In this document: piece by piece, positions 49,416 through 59,155 of the stretch | Position numbering within the stretch: the stretch's first letter is position 1 | Layout of the letters: the number at the start of each line of letters is the position of its first letter | Assembly (NCBI RefSeq): GCF_001908205.1 | Contig: NZ_LGHL01000048.1 | Span: 62,001-126,000, forward strand | Source of the DNA: Bradyrhizobium sp. NAS80.1 | GTDB taxonomy: Bacteria; Pseudomonadota; Alphaproteobacteria; Rhizobiales; Xanthobacteraceae | DNA: 64,000 nucleotides | Direction of reading: 5' to 3' | Translations under genes and position numbers: made by a program | The notes under the pieces: model-generated | The model's database searches: none | What the model was told of the DNA's origin: nothing | The model's input: only the letters and a program-made list of their open reading frames with translations

Positions 49416-50931
49416 CGAGATGCTCCATCCCCGTGGCAAGCGCCATGATGTCCTCTTGCGTCAGCGGCGAGTCTGGCCCGCGCGCGACCTCGCCGGCAAT
49501 GCGGCCCGCGCGCATGACGATGACGCGATCGCAGATGCCGATGATCTCCGGCAGATCGGATGAGATGACGAGGATCGCGGTGCCGGATTTGGCGAGATTG
49601 TCGATAATCGAATAGATCTCGGACTTCGCGCCGACATCGACCCCGCGGGTCGGCTCGTCGAGGATCAGTATTTTTGGCGCAATCGCAAGCAGCCGTGACA
49701 GCAGCACCTTCTGCTGGTTGCCGCCGGAGAGCCCGCCGGCGGAGACGCCGACATTGGCGGCCCGGATGTTGAGCGACGTGAAAGCCTTGTTGGCACGGTC
49801 TCGCGCCTTGTCGCGATCGAGGATGCAGCCGAGTTTTGCGTCATGGCCGAGGACGGCGAGATTGATATTGTCCAGGCACGACATGTCCAGGAACAGGCCG
49901 AGCGCTTTCCGATCTTCGGTGAGATAGGCGACGCCAGCCTCGAGCGCCTCGCCGGGCGTACGAATATCGACTTCGTGGCCCTCGACCTCGACGCGGCCCG
50001 ATGTCCTGGTTGCAGCGCCGATGATGAGAAGCGCAAGCTCGGTGCGACCGGCGCCGATCAAGCCGGCGAGCCCGACCACCTCGCCCGCATGCACGGTGAG
50101 CGAACAGCCTTTGACGCGTTGCCCGTCCGCCATGTCGATCGCCGCAAGCACGGGATGGCCCCGCCCGCCGTCCGGATCATGCTCCTTCTTGTAGAAAGAA
50201 GAGACGTCGCGCCCGACCATCAGGCGGACGATGGTGTCGGCGCGAATGTCCGCCTTGTCGAGCGAGCCGACCAGGCGGCCGTCGCGCAGTACGGTGACGC
50301 GGTCGCCGAGCGCGTAGACCTCGTCCATGCGGTGCGAGATGTAGATGATGGCGAGGCCCTCGGCCCGGAGCTGGCGGATCAGCGCGAACAACCGCTCGCT
50401 CTCGCCGGCCGACAGCGCCGTGGTCGGCTCGTCCATGATCAGGATTTTCGACCGCGCGTGCAGCGCACGCGCTATCTCAACGAGCTGGCGCTGGCCCATG
50501 GACAAATGCGCGACCAGCGCCGACGGCAAAAAGTCCGCGCCCAGCCGCTGCAGGATCGGACCGACGCCTTCGCGCATGGCGCCGCGCGCCAGCAGGCCGG
50601 AACTGGAGATCTCGCGGCCGAGATAAATGTTCTCAGCAACGGTCAGGTTCGGGGCGAGTGAAAGTTCCTGATAGATGATCGAGATGCCGGCCGCGCGGCC
50701 GCCGAGCGGGCCTTCGATCCTGACCGGCTGGCCCTCGATGCGGATCTCGCCGCCGGGATCGGGCCGGTAGGCACCCGACAGAATCTTCATCAGGGTCGAT
50801 TTGCCGGCGCCGTTCTCACCCATCAGGGCATGAATCTCGCCGGCATAGACGGTGAGGTCCACCGCCCTCAGCGCCTTGATGCCGAAAAAAGATTTCGAGA
50901 CCCCGCGCATCTCGAGGATGGGATCGTTCAC
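49405..50931 (-). CDS. sugar ABC transporter ATP-binding protein (RbsA/XylG type, two domains)
   Basis: The 508-residue protein carries two ABC domains, as usual for carbohydrate uptake type 2. The N-terminal one is canonical ([46 protein letters not shown]). The C-terminal one has the usual altered Walker A ([14 protein letters not shown]) with [16 protein letters not shown] and [13 protein letters not shown]. It supplies energy to the importer. It lies 147 bases downstream of the xylulokinase gene. Confidence 0.94.
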   Translation of the reverse strand: MNDPILEMRGVSKSFFGIKALRAVDLTVYAGEIHALMGENGAGKSTLMKILSGAYRPDPGGEIRIEGQPVRIEGPLGGRAAGISIIYQELSLAPNLTVAENIYLGREISSSGLLARGAMREGVGPILQRLGADFLPSALVAHLSMGQRQLVEIARALHARSKILIMDEPTTALSAGESERLFALIRQLRAEGLAIIYISHRMDEVYALGDRVTVLRDGRLVGSLDKADIRADTIVRLMVGRDVSSFYKKEHDPDGGRGHPVLAAIDMADGQRVKGCSLTVHAGEVVGLAGLIGAGRTELALLIIGAATRTSGRVEVEGHEVDIRTPGEALEAGVAYLTEDRKALGLFLDMSCLDNINLAVLGHDAKLGCILDRDKARDRANKAFTSLNIRAANVGVSAGGLSGGNQQKVLLSRLLAIAPKILILDEPTRGVDVGAKSEIYSIIDNLAKSGTAILVISSDLPEIIGICDRVIVMRAGRIAGEVARGPDSPLTQEDIMALATGMEHLDAG

Positions 50932-51078
50932 CGTGCCTCCCGGCGCAATGCGTTTCCTGTCCGCGTCTTTGGGTTTGGCAGCGCGGTTCGCGCATTAAAC
51001 AAAAGGCCGTGGCAGAGGGCAATACCGAACCGGGGGCGTCGAGGCGATGGAACGCAATTTCACACGCGGAAGATGCGG

Positions 51079-52524
51079 CTAGTAACGCGGCCGGTACAGC
51101 TTGCGCCACTCGATCAGCCGCGCGGCATAGGCCTCGCTGAGCGCGCGGTCGGGTTCGAACGTCGTGATGCGCCGCGGCGGCGTGCACACGCTTGTGATCG
51201 TCTCGCCGGTGACGGCAAGGCGCCCCAATCGTGCCGCACCGAACGCAGCTCCAGTCTCGCCGTCAGCAAAACGATGGATCGGCACGTTCAGGACATTGGC
51301 CAACACCGCGAGCCAGAACGGCGACCGCGAGCCGCCGCCGATGACGTCGGCTTCCGCGACTTTGATGCCCGCGCTGGCGAGCGCATCGCGGCAGTCGGCG
51401 AGCGCAAAAGCCACGCCTTCGAGCACGGCCTGCGTGATCGCGGAGCGATCGGTGCCGTGATCGAGGCCATCGAGCAGGCCGCGGACGTCGGGATCATCAT
51501 GCGGCGTCCGTTCGCCGGAGAGATAAGGCAGGAAGCTGACGGGCGACGGCGCCTGCGGACGTTGACCGAGCGGCGCCAGCAGTTCCGCCTCGGAGGCGCC
51601 GAACAACCGCGCGGCCCAGGTCAGGCAGGACGCCGCCGAGAGGATCGCACCGGCCTGAAGCCACATTCCGGGGATCGCATGGCAGAAGGTGTGCACCACC
51701 CGCTCCGGGTTGGCGGCGACTGCATCGGTCGGCGTCAGCAACGCACCTGAGGTTCCGAGCGAGATGAACGCGCTGCCCGGCAGGATCGCACCGATGCCGA
51801 CCGCGCCAGCCGGATTGTCGCCGGCGCCGCCCGCGATCACCGGCTGCTTCGTCATGCCCCAGCGCTGCGCGAGCTCCCGCGTCAGCCGCGTCGCGGGCGC
51901 ACAGCCCTCGACAAGGCGCGGCATCTGCGCGCGCGACAGGCCCGTGGCCGCGAGGCCTTCGTCCGACCAATCGCGCCGCGTCACGTCGAGCCAGAGCGAG
52001 CCCGAGGCATCCGAGGCGTCCTCGATCGCCTCACCTGACAGGATCAGGCGCAGATAGGCCTTTGGCTGCAGGACGAGCTTCGTCGCCGCAAAACTCTCCG
52101 ACTCGTGCGCTGCGATCCAAAGCAGTTTTGGCGCGGTGAAGCCTGGCATCGCCTTGTTGCCGGTCGTGGTCCGAAGCGCCGGCCAGCGCTCTTCCAGCAA
52201 ACGACATTCGGCGGCGGCGCGGCCGTCGTTCCAGATAATGCAGGGCCGCAGCGGCTTGTGATCGGCATCGAGCAGCGTGGCGCCGTGCATCTGACCGGAC
52301 AAGCCGATGCCCTCGACCGCGGCAAGCTCGCGCGGATGATCCGCCTTGAGGGCATCCAGTGTCGCAAAGGCGGCCTCGATCCATTGCCGGGGATCCTGCT
52401 CGGAATGGCCTGAATGCGGCGAGAGCGTCTCGATGGGATGACTGCGGTTCGCGACCACGCGCTGCCTGTCGTCGACAAGCACAGTCTTCACCGCCGAGGT
52501 GCCGAGATCGATGCCAAGATACAT
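51079..52524 (-). CDS. xylB: xylulokinase
   Basis: A 481-residue FGGY sugar kinase: LGIDLGTSAVKTVLVDD at the start, GIGLSGQMHGATLLD as the XylB substrate motif, and the catalytic Asp in AGGAGDNPAGAVGIG. It continues with SLGTSGALLTPTD and the C-terminal ADVIGGGSRSPFWLAVLANV. It phosphorylates D-xylulose to xylulose 5-phosphate. Being first in the operon with a sugar importer, it suggests uptake of xylose, xylulose or a pentitol; no xylose isomerase or dehydrogenase is in view. Confidence 0.92.
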   Translation of the reverse strand: MYLGIDLGTSAVKTVLVDDRQRVVANRSHPIETLSPHSGHSEQDPRQWIEAAFATLDALKADHPRELAAVEGIGLSGQMHGATLLDADHKPLRPCIIWNDGRAAAECRLLEERWPALRTTTGNKAMPGFTAPKLLWIAAHESESFAATKLVLQPKAYLRLILSGEAIEDASDASGSLWLDVTRRDWSDEGLAATGLSRAQMPRLVEGCAPATRLTRELAQRWGMTKQPVIAGGAGDNPAGAVGIGAILPGSAFISLGTSGALLTPTDAVAANPERVVHTFCHAIPGMWLQAGAILSAASCLTWAARLFGASEAELLAPLGQRPQAPSPVSFLPYLSGERTPHDDPDVRGLLDGLDHGTDRSAITQAVLEGVAFALADCRDALASAGIKVAEADVIGGGSRSPFWLAVLANVLNVPIHRFADGETGAAFGAARLGRLAVTGETITSVCTPPRRITTFEPDRALSEAYAARLIEWRKLYRPRY

Positions 52525-52701
52525 GATACAGTCCGGTACGCGATCCGGATCGCGGCGGCAATTGTATCAAATGTGTGGCGCTGGCGCATTGTGCCGCGCG
52601 AAGAGTTCGCTCGGCGCCCTCGCAACTCGCCGCGGACCGGACTAACCTTAAGGTTGCCGAGCCGGATCGACCGGCCGGCGATACACCGGGAGGCTACGAC
52701 G

Positions 52702-53931
52702 ATGCGCGAGCAAGATCGCGACTTTGACGCTACACTCTCACGACGAACCCTTGTCCAGGGCCTGGCCGCAGCCGCCGGCGCCACGGTCGCCGGAGCGGGC
52801 ACTGCATTGGCGCAGAATGCGACGCCAGGTCCGGCGGCGCCACCAACCACGATTACGACGCCGCCGCGCGATTTCAGCCCGCGCGGTGCGCCGACCACCT
52901 ATTTCTGGGACCCCGATATTCTCGCGGTCGATCCGTCCTTCAACGACCTCGCGCAGCCGAACACCGCGATCAAGCGGCTCCACACCGGCCTCTTGTGGGC
53001 CGAGGGCCCGGCCTGGAGCGCCCAGGGCCGCTATCTGCTGTGGAGCGACATCCCCAACAACAGGCAGATGCGCTGGAGCGAGGACGACGGCCACGTCAGC
53101 GTATTCCGTTCGCCGTCCAACAACTCCAACGGTAACTCGTTCGACTTCCAGGGCCGACAGCTCTCGTGCGAACACCTGACGCGCCGGGTGACGCGCTACG
53201 AGCACGACGGCACCGCGACCGTGCTTGCGGACTCCTATCAGGGCAAGCGGCTGAACTCGCCGAACGACATCGCCGCGCATCCCGACGGCAGCTACTGGTT
53301 CACCGACCCGCCCTATGGCGGCCAGCTCTACGAGGGCGAACCGGACGGACCCGGCGGCCCGAGCAATGCGGGCGGCAAGCTCAATCCGCGGATCGGACAG
53401 CCGGCCGGCTTCGTGCCGGGCAAGCGCGAACTGCCGACCAATTGCTATCGCATCGATCCCTCAGGCCGCATCGATCTCGTCGTCTCCGAGGAGCAGGTGC
53501 CCGATCCGAACGGCCTGTGCTTCTCGCCGGACTTCAAGAAGCTCTATGTCATCTCGACCGGGAAAGGCCCTGGCGACACCGGGCCTGGTGGCAAGGGCGA
53601 GATCTTCGTGTTCGACGTCGGCAGTGACAACAAGCTGTCCAACCAGAAGCGCTTCTCCGACTGCGTGATCGACGGCGTGAAGTGCGGGCCGGACGGCGTA
53701 CGCTGCGACGTCAACGGCAATGTCTGGGCCTCCAGCAATGCCGGCCGCGCCGTCGGCTACAGCGGCGTGACGGTGTGGTCGCCGGAGGGCAAGCTGCTCG
53801 GCCGCATCCGCCTGCCGGAAGTCTGCGGCAATATCTGCTTCGGCGGACCCAAGCGCAACCGTCTGTTCATGGCCGCGAGCCAGTCGCTCTACGCGGTGTA
53901 CACGGCGACGCAAGGTGCCGGCCCGGGCTGA
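52702..53931 (+). CDS. SMP-30/gluconolactonase-family exported lactonase
   Basis: A 409-residue protein with a twin-arginine signal (LSRRTLVQGLAAAAGATVAG) and a proline-rich linker, then a six-bladed beta-propeller of the SMP-30/Gnl family. The blades include LLWAEGPAWSAQGRYLLWSD, LNSPNDIAAHPDGSYWFTDP and PDPNGLCFSPDFKKLYVIST. Conserved Glu and Asp/Asn in EGPAW, NSPNDI and PNGL form the metal site. It would hydrolyse a sugar lactone in the periplasm. GGGAGG precedes the ATG at 52702. It is divergent from xylB across about 180 bases, so a shared sugar-acid function is plausible. Confidence 0.9.
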   Translation: MREQDRDFDATLSRRTLVQGLAAAAGATVAGAGTALAQNATPGPAAPPTTITTPPRDFSPRGAPTTYFWDPDILAVDPSFNDLAQPNTAIKRLHTGLLWAEGPAWSAQGRYLLWSDIPNNRQMRWSEDDGHVSVFRSPSNNSNGNSFDFQGRQLSCEHLTRRVTRYEHDGTATVLADSYQGKRLNSPNDIAAHPDGSYWFTDPPYGGQLYEGEPDGPGGPSNAGGKLNPRIGQPAGFVPGKRELPTNCYRIDPSGRIDLVVSEEQVPDPNGLCFSPDFKKLYVISTGKGPGDTGPGGKGEIFVFDVGSDNKLSNQKRFSDCVIDGVKCGPDGVRCDVNGNVWASSNAGRAVGYSGVTVWSPEGKLLGRIRLPEVCGNICFGGPKRNRLFMAASQSLYAVYTATQGAGPG

Positions 53932-53950
53932 AGCGGCGCAAGCGTGCGAC

Positions 53951-53985
53951 GCGGCGCCGGCATGCCTCGCCGGCGCCGCATCTTC
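53951..53985 (+). terminator. terminator after the SMP-30 gene
   Basis: A perfect 11-bp stem GCGGCGCCGGC/GCCGGCGCCGC with a seven-base loop (53951-53979) followed by ATCTTCT, 20 bases after the stop. Confidence 0.75.
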
Positions 53986-54009
53986 TCTCCACCCGATGTT
54001 TTTCGGGGC

Positions 54010-54810
54010 TCAGCTATTCAGCTGCAGGAACGCGCCATATTGCTTGCTCGCGGCAACGGCGGCGGCCTGGCCGACAACACGCATCGTCGCCAACATAGGC
54101 CACGGCCCGAGACTCACCCGCCGAACGCCGACGCGGGCGAGATCGGGGATTTCGGGAACACCCTGGGTCACCATGATGTTGACCGGCAGAGGCGTAAGCT
54201 GAACGAGCTTCTCGATCAGGGCGAGGTCCGTGAGGCCGGGGACAAAGATTCCATCAGCTCCAGCATCGGCATAGACCTTCGCGCGCCTTGCGGCTTCATT
54301 CAGGCATTCATCCGGCGATCCGAATTTCAACAGAAATGGATCAGTCCGCGCATTGATGAACAAGCGCACATCCAGCTTTTGCGCAGCATCCCGCACTGCT
54401 CTGATCTTCGCCGCGTGCAGCTCGGGACTGACGAGTTGCCGCCTTCCACCGGAGAGCCCGTCTTCGATATTGATGCCGATGGCGCCGGCTCTGAGGATCC
54501 TGGTCGCTGAATTCGCGGCAGCGTCCGGGGTGTCGCCGTATCCTGCCTCCAGATCGATCGATACCGGAACCGACACGACCGCGGTCATTCGCGAAACCAG
54601 GCCTTCTACCATATCGAGCGGGGCATTTTCTCCGTCCGCGTATCCGAGTGCGGACGCGACCGCGCCGCTACTGGTCGCGATGGCCGGGGACGTCTTCGCA
54701 ATGGCCCTGGCCGTCGCGACATCCCATGCGTTGAAGAGGACGAGCGGATCGCCCGTCTTGTGAAGACCGTGAAACGTCTCGGCGTATTGCTGCTGTGTCT
54801 TGGCGTCCAT
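54010..54810 (-). CDS. isocitrate lyase/PEP mutase-family protein
   Basis: A 266-residue protein with the PEP-mutase/isocitrate-lyase barrel: LVLFNAWDVATARAIAKT, SIDLEAGYGDTPDAAANSA with metal-binding acids, GAIGINIEDGLSG and FINARTDPFLL. It lacks the KKCGH loop of isocitrate lyase and the full methylisocitrate lyase signature. Family members make or break C-C or C-P bonds of oxaloacetate or phosphonopyruvate analogues. The specific reaction is unknown. It stands alone between a convergent lactonase and a co-directional hydrolase gene. Confidence 0.85.
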   Translation of the reverse strand: MDAKTQQQYAETFHGLHKTGDPLVLFNAWDVATARAIAKTSPAIATSSGAVASALGYADGENAPLDMVEGLVSRMTAVVSVPVSIDLEAGYGDTPDAAANSATRILRAGAIGINIEDGLSGGRRQLVSPELHAAKIRAVRDAAQKLDVRLFINARTDPFLLKFGSPDECLNEAARRAKVYADAGADGIFVPGLTDLALIEKLVQLTPLPVNIMVTQGVPEIPDLARVGVRRVSLGPWPMLATMRVVGQAAAVAASKQYGAFLQLNS

Positions 54811-54880
54811 CGCCCACTCCTGGTCAGAGAGCCCGAGAGATATTGCACCTCGCGCGACTCATGGCTTCGGCACGTGAATT

Positions 54881-55780
54881 TCAGTTGGGGGCGTGCGTCT
54901 GGAACCAGTCCATGATCAGACCGGTGACTTCGGCTTCTCGCTCGAGGTGCGGGAAGTGACCGACATCGGGCAAGACAATGCGCTTGTGCGGCCCCTTGAA
55001 GAAGGGCTCCTCTTTGACCGAATACCTCGAGGTCGGATCGTTGGCGCCATAGATTGTCAACGTCGGCGTATGCATCTCATTCATCGGCAGCCGGCGCGCG
55101 CGTCCCGATTCGAACAAACCCCCGTAGTATTTCAACGCCGCCGTCATGGTGCCGGGAGAGCTAAGCGTCTCCTTGATCGAACGTAGGTGCTCATCATTCT
55201 TGAACGAGGGCGACCACAGCTTCCAGAGATAATCGACGAAGGGCAGGCCCTCGATATTGACCGCCGTGTCGGCGCCGGGAAGCTGGAAGAAATAGAAATG
55301 GAAGAGCGATCGAACGGCATCGGGATCCCTCCTGATGCTTGAGAATGTGATCGGGTGCGCGGTGTTCATGACCACCGCGGCCTTGATCGCCGACGGCGCC
55401 GTGGCCAGCGTCTGGAAGGTCGACGTGCCGCCCCAATCCATGCCGACGACGCGCGCCTGTCCGTCGTCGCTCAGCGCCGCGATGAGCGCTTCGAGATCCT
55501 TGCCCAGTGCGATGGGATCGAAGATTCCGTCTGCGGGAATCTCGGTCGGCGCATAGCCACGCAGGAATGGCGCGACCGCACGATACCCCGCATCCGCGAA
55601 GACCTGCATTTGCTTTCGATACGACCAGGCATTGTCGGGAAAGCCATGCATGAACATGACGAGAGGCCCGCTTCCCTGTTCGAGGTAGGCAAACCGCACG
55701 CCATTGGCCTGCACGTATTTAAGGACGGGCTCGCTGCCGGCGGCATTCGGCGTTGTTGATGCAGTGCTTCGCATATTCAT
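54881..55780 (-). CDS. alpha/beta hydrolase, epoxide hydrolase/haloalkane dehalogenase-like
   Basis: A 299-residue protein with the oxyanion motif MHGFPDNAWSY, nucleophile Asp115 in VVGMDWGGTS (Asp rather than Ser places it with epoxide hydrolases and haloalkane dehalogenases), an acid in YGANDPTSRY and His275 in LPDVGHFPHLE. The start at 55780 follows GGAGAAGAGCG. No signal peptide is evident. It is divergent from a MarR gene, and the palindromic operators between them suggest direct repression by that regulator. Confidence 0.88.
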   Translation of the reverse strand: MNMRSTASTTPNAAGSEPVLKYVQANGVRFAYLEQGSGPLVMFMHGFPDNAWSYRKQMQVFADAGYRAVAPFLRGYAPTEIPADGIFDPIALGKDLEALIAALSDDGQARVVGMDWGGTSTFQTLATAPSAIKAAVVMNTAHPITFSSIRRDPDAVRSLFHFYFFQLPGADTAVNIEGLPFVDYLWKLWSPSFKNDEHLRSIKETLSSPGTMTAALKYYGGLFESGRARRLPMNEMHTPTLTIYGANDPTSRYSVKEEPFFKGPHKRIVLPDVGHFPHLEREAEVTGLIMDWFQTHAPN

Positions 55781-55878
55781 CGCTCTTCTCCATGCTTCTT
55801 CGTCTGCGGTCGCGCGAGACAGGCGGCACTCAACAGCCGCGTTGACCTCGCCCTGGTGTGATGGTTGCTCGCCTTCAT

Positions 55879-55937
55879 CCAAATATGTGCGCTACGCACA
55901 TATTTGGTCAAGTTGTTTTTTGTGTGCTGCGCACATA
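55879..55937. promoter_or_regulatory. two palindromic MarR operators
   Basis: A perfect 13-bp palindrome CCAAATATGTGCG-N3-CGCACATATTTGG occupies 55879-55907. A second, shorter copy of its core, TGTGTGC-TGC-GCACATA with one mismatch, lies at 55921-55937, ending 11 bases before the MarR start. The shared TRTGTGC/GCACAYA half sites and position between divergent genes fit dimer binding by the adjacent MarR protein. Confidence 0.8.
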
Positions 55938-55948
55938 TTGTTCCGCGC

Positions 55949-56458
55949 ATGGACACAGGAATCGCAAATCTGCTGGGGGCGCTTTCGCTCGCCGTCATGG
56001 ATCGGATCGAGCAAGGCGCGCGCGAGGTCGTGGGCCGTGGCGGCGAAACGCCCGCAGCGCTGATCGTCATCGGGTATGGCCAGGGCATGACCAACGACAC
56101 GCTGCGGCGGATCCTAGGCTTGTCGCATTCGGGAACCGTCCGGCTGGTGGATCGCCTGGTTTCTGATCAGCTCGTCGAACGCCGGCCGGGAAAGGACGGC
56201 CGGGAGGTCGCCTTGCACCTGACGACTAAAGGGGCTGCGAGCCGGAACGATCTGTTGGCTTCCCGGATTTCAGCTGTTGCGTCGCTTCTGGAAGTGCTGT
56301 CTCCGGCCGAAACCAAACGCCTGGGAACGCTGATACACGACTTGCTGGAGAGGCAGGACACCTCCGAGATGGATCGTTTCACGATCTGCCGGATGTGCGA
56401 CGACAAGTGCTGTACCAATTGTCCATTGCCCACGAGCAAGAGCAAGCTCGATCGCTAG
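55949..56458 (+). CDS. MarR-family transcriptional regulator with Cys-rich tail
   Basis: A 169-residue protein with a winged helix (LRRILGLSHSGTVRLVDRLV, DQLVERRPGKDGREVALHLT) flanked by dimerisation helices. The last 25 residues hold five cysteines (147, 150, 154, 155, 158; TICRMCDDKCCTNCPL), which could bind metal or sense oxidants and electrophiles. The start at 55949 (MDTGIANLLG) begins after both operator-like palindromes; a longer frame from 55865 would run through them. It probably represses itself and the divergent hydrolase. Confidence 0.9.
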   Translation: MDTGIANLLGALSLAVMDRIEQGAREVVGRGGETPAALIVIGYGQGMTNDTLRRILGLSHSGTVRLVDRLVSDQLVERRPGKDGREVALHLTTKGAASRNDLLASRISAVASLLEVLSPAETKRLGTLIHDLLERQDTSEMDRFTICRMCDDKCCTNCPLPTSKSKLDR

Positions 56459-56545
56459 TATCAGCCTTGCTTGCCGGCGCGGCGGCAACACAGGATAGCT
56501 CCTGGCGTCCTGGGACTTGCGGACGGGATCATCAGGGAAGACCCC

Positions 56546-57649
56546 ATGCGCGTCATCATCTGTGGCGGAGGCGTGATCGGCGCCTGCATCGCTTATTTCC
56601 TTCGCCGCCAGGGCGTCAATGTCGTCGTGGTCGAGCGGACCGAGGTGGCGGCTGCCGCCTCCGGCAAGGCCGGTGGCTTCCTGGCGCGCGACTGGTGCGC
56701 CGGCACCCCGCTCGATGCGCTGGCGCGACGCGGTTTTGCGCTTCACGCGCAACTGTCCGGGCAGATCGCAGGCGATTGGGGCTATCGCCCGATGATGGCT
56801 TATAGCGGTTTCGTTGCCTCCGATGCCGATCCGCGCCGGGACGCGCCATCCGCGCTCGGCTGGCTCGCCAAAGGCGTCGTCATCGCCCAGCGCATCGGCA
56901 CGACGGAGACGACTGCGATCGTTCATCCCCGCAAATTCACTTTGGCCGTGATGAACGCTGCACTCGCGCAAGGCGCAAAGCTTCGCGTTGGCCGCATCAC
57001 AGGCATCGTACGCGATGCAGATGGCACGACCGCGAAAGGCGTCGAGATCGACGGCAACGTCATCGAAGCTGACGCCGTCGTGATCGCGATGGGACCTTGG
57101 TCGCTGCTCGCCGCGCAATGGATGACCCTGCCCGCTGTCTATGGCCAGCGCAGCCCAAGCATCGTGTACGACACCGGCACCAATGTGCCGGCCGATGCGC
57201 TGTTCCTGGAGCATAAGGGCGACGACGGCGCCGTCTCGATCGAGGTTTTCCCGCGAGCGGACGGCAGCACGCACATCACGGCATTGTCCGACATCGCGCC
57301 GCTGCCGATCGACCCTGCGGCCGTGACACCGGACGCCGACGCGATCGCGCGTCTGCAAGCCATGTCCGAGCGGCTGTCGCCGCTGTTCCGTCCCGAGAAG
57401 ATCATCGCGCAGCAGGCCTGCTTCCGCCCGGTGACACAGGACGGCCTGCCGCTGATCGGCCGGGTACCGCAGAGTGACGGCCTCTATGTTGCAACCGGAC
57501 ACAATGTCTGGGGCATCCTGAATGCCCCCGCGACGGGCGAAGCGCTGGCGCAACTGATCGCCGAAGGCGCAGCGCGCGACGTCGATCTCTCGCCATTCGA
57601 TCCCGCCCGGCTTCAGCCGCTCGATCCAGCGCTGCTGCAAGCGCGTTGA
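56546..57649 (+). CDS. FAD-dependent oxidoreductase, DAO family
   Basis: A 367-residue DAO-family flavoprotein with RVIICGGGVIGACIAYFLRR at the N-terminus, VVVERTEVAAAASGKAGGF, and the C-terminal FAD contact RPVTQDGLPLIGRVP plus ATGHNVWGILNAPATGEALA. AGGGAAGACC precedes the ATG at 56546. It is shorter than, and lacks the SSRNWGWCRQQ block of, the island DAO proteins, so it belongs to another subgroup. Substrate is unknown; glycine/sarcosine-like or D-amino acids are typical. It is about 90 bases after the MarR gene and may be expressed with it. Confidence 0.87.
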   Translation: MRVIICGGGVIGACIAYFLRRQGVNVVVVERTEVAAAASGKAGGFLARDWCAGTPLDALARRGFALHAQLSGQIAGDWGYRPMMAYSGFVASDADPRRDAPSALGWLAKGVVIAQRIGTTETTAIVHPRKFTLAVMNAALAQGAKLRVGRITGIVRDADGTTAKGVEIDGNVIEADAVVIAMGPWSLLAAQWMTLPAVYGQRSPSIVYDTGTNVPADALFLEHKGDDGAVSIEVFPRADGSTHITALSDIAPLPIDPAAVTPDADAIARLQAMSERLSPLFRPEKIIAQQACFRPVTQDGLPLIGRVPQSDGLYVATGHNVWGILNAPATGEALAQLIAEGAARDVDLSPFDPARLQPLDPALLQAR

Positions 57650-57903
57650 AACCATTCGACGGCATCGCTGTTCATCGATCGGGTTATTGTGTGCTTGCGA
57701 TACCCACGCATGCCCGCCGACCAAATCTGCATGCCTGCGCACGAAACGGGGTCCTGCGCCTATCCTGCCCGCTATTTACGCAGCGGTAGACTTTAGTCCG
57801 GCTCTCACAATCCTGAACGCGGTTTCACTTGCCGAGAATGCCGTCGCCGTTATAGTCGCGGCCCAATAGCTCAAAAGAAGCTTGGTTCAAGGGAGAGAAC
57901 AAC

Positions 57904-59148
57904 ATGAATAGAGCACTCTCTGGTGCATTACGAATTGCGCTTGGTGCGGCCGCGACTGGCGCGGTGATGGCAGCTTCAGGCGCGGCACTTGCGGCCGACC
58001 CCATCAAGATCGGCGTGATCGCGGAAGCGCAGGCAATTGCCGGCGCGTCGATTCCACAGGCGGCGCAGCTCGCGGCCGACGAGATCAACGCCAAGGGCGG
58101 CGTCGATGGCCGCAAGATCGAGATCATCGGCTACGACAATCACTCCTCCTCGGCGGATTCGGTGCGAGCGTTCCAGCGCGCGGTGAACGAGGACAAGGTC
58201 AACGCGGTCATCGCCAGCTACATCAGCGAAGTGGTGCTGGCACTGGAGCCCTGGGCCTCGCGGCTGAAGACACCGTTCATCACGCCGGGCGCCGCCTCCA
58301 ACGAGATCAGCAAGAGCGTTCACGCCGATTACGAGAAGAACAAGTACACTTTCCACGGCTATCTGACCTCGGCGGCGCTGGCGCTGTCGGTCTGCGATGC
58401 CGCCAAGGATCTGCTCGTCGACAGGATGCACATGAAGTCGGCGGTCATCATGAGCGAGGACGCCGCCTGGACCAAGCCGCTCGACGTCGGCTACGAGGAG
58501 TGCCTGCCCAAGATCGGGCTGAAGGTGCTCGACCACATCCGCTTCTCGCCTGATACGACCGACTTCACGCCGATCTTCAACAAGATCGAGGGCTCCAAGC
58601 CGGACGTGATCATCACCGGCATCTCGCATGTCGGCGTGCAGCCGACCGTGCAGTGGAAGAACCAGCAGGTGCCGATCCCGATGTTCGGCATCTCCTCGCA
58701 GGCCACCAACGAAACCTTCGGCAAGGACACCAACCAGGCTGCCGAAGGCGTGCTCTACCAGGGCGTCTCCGGACCCGGCGTCGCCGTGACACCGAAGTCG
58801 GTGCCGTTCGCGGAAAACTTCAAGAAAAAGTACGGCAACTATCCGTCCTATGCCGGCTACACCGCCTATGACGAGGTCTACTACATCGCCGATGCGGTGA
58901 AGCGGGCCGGCTCGACCGACGCCGACAAGCTGGTCGATGCACTCGAGAAGACCGACTGGGAGGGCACGATCGGCCGCGTCCAGTTCTACGGCAAGGACGA
59001 TCCGTTCACCCACTCGATCAAATACGGCAAGGGTCTGATCACCGGGCTGATGCTGCAATGGCAGGACGGCAAGCAGATCGCGGTCTGGCCCAAGGACGTC
59101 GCGAAGGTCGACGTCAAATTCCCGAGCTTCATCAAGCTCAGCAACTAG
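57904..59148 (+). CDS. branched-chain-amino-acid-type ABC binding protein (first copy)
   Basis: A 414-residue exported protein (hydrophobic signal ending near ALAADP) of the LivK-type fold. It shows IKIGVIAEAQAIAGASIPQA, ADEINAKGGVDGRKIEIIGY, TPFITPGAASNEISKSV and TGISHVGVQPTVQWKNQQ. AGGGAG lies just before the ATG. It opens the liv-like operon 57904-63815 and has a close paralogue at its end (62577). LivK-type proteins of rhizobia bind many amides, aromatic acids and amino acids, so branched-chain amino acids are only one possibility. Confidence 0.92.
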   Translation: MNRALSGALRIALGAAATGAVMAASGAALAADPIKIGVIAEAQAIAGASIPQAAQLAADEINAKGGVDGRKIEIIGYDNHSSSADSVRAFQRAVNEDKVNAVIASYISEVVLALEPWASRLKTPFITPGAASNEISKSVHADYEKNKYTFHGYLTSAALALSVCDAAKDLLVDRMHMKSAVIMSEDAAWTKPLDVGYEECLPKIGLKVLDHIRFSPDTTDFTPIFNKIEGSKPDVIITGISHVGVQPTVQWKNQQVPIPMFGISSQATNETFGKDTNQAAEGVLYQGVSGPGVAVTPKSVPFAENFKKKYGNYPSYAGYTAYDEVYYIADAVKRAGSTDADKLVDALEKTDWEGTIGRVQFYGKDDPFTHSIKYGKGLITGLMLQWQDGKQIAVWPKDVAKVDVKFPSFIKLSN

Positions 59149-59155
59149 CCGGAAC

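Noticed and set aside
55865..55948. Longer MarR protein starting at 55865
   Set aside because: The added residues are encoded by the operator palindromes and form no part of a MarR fold; MDTGIANLLG at 55949 is a normal start.
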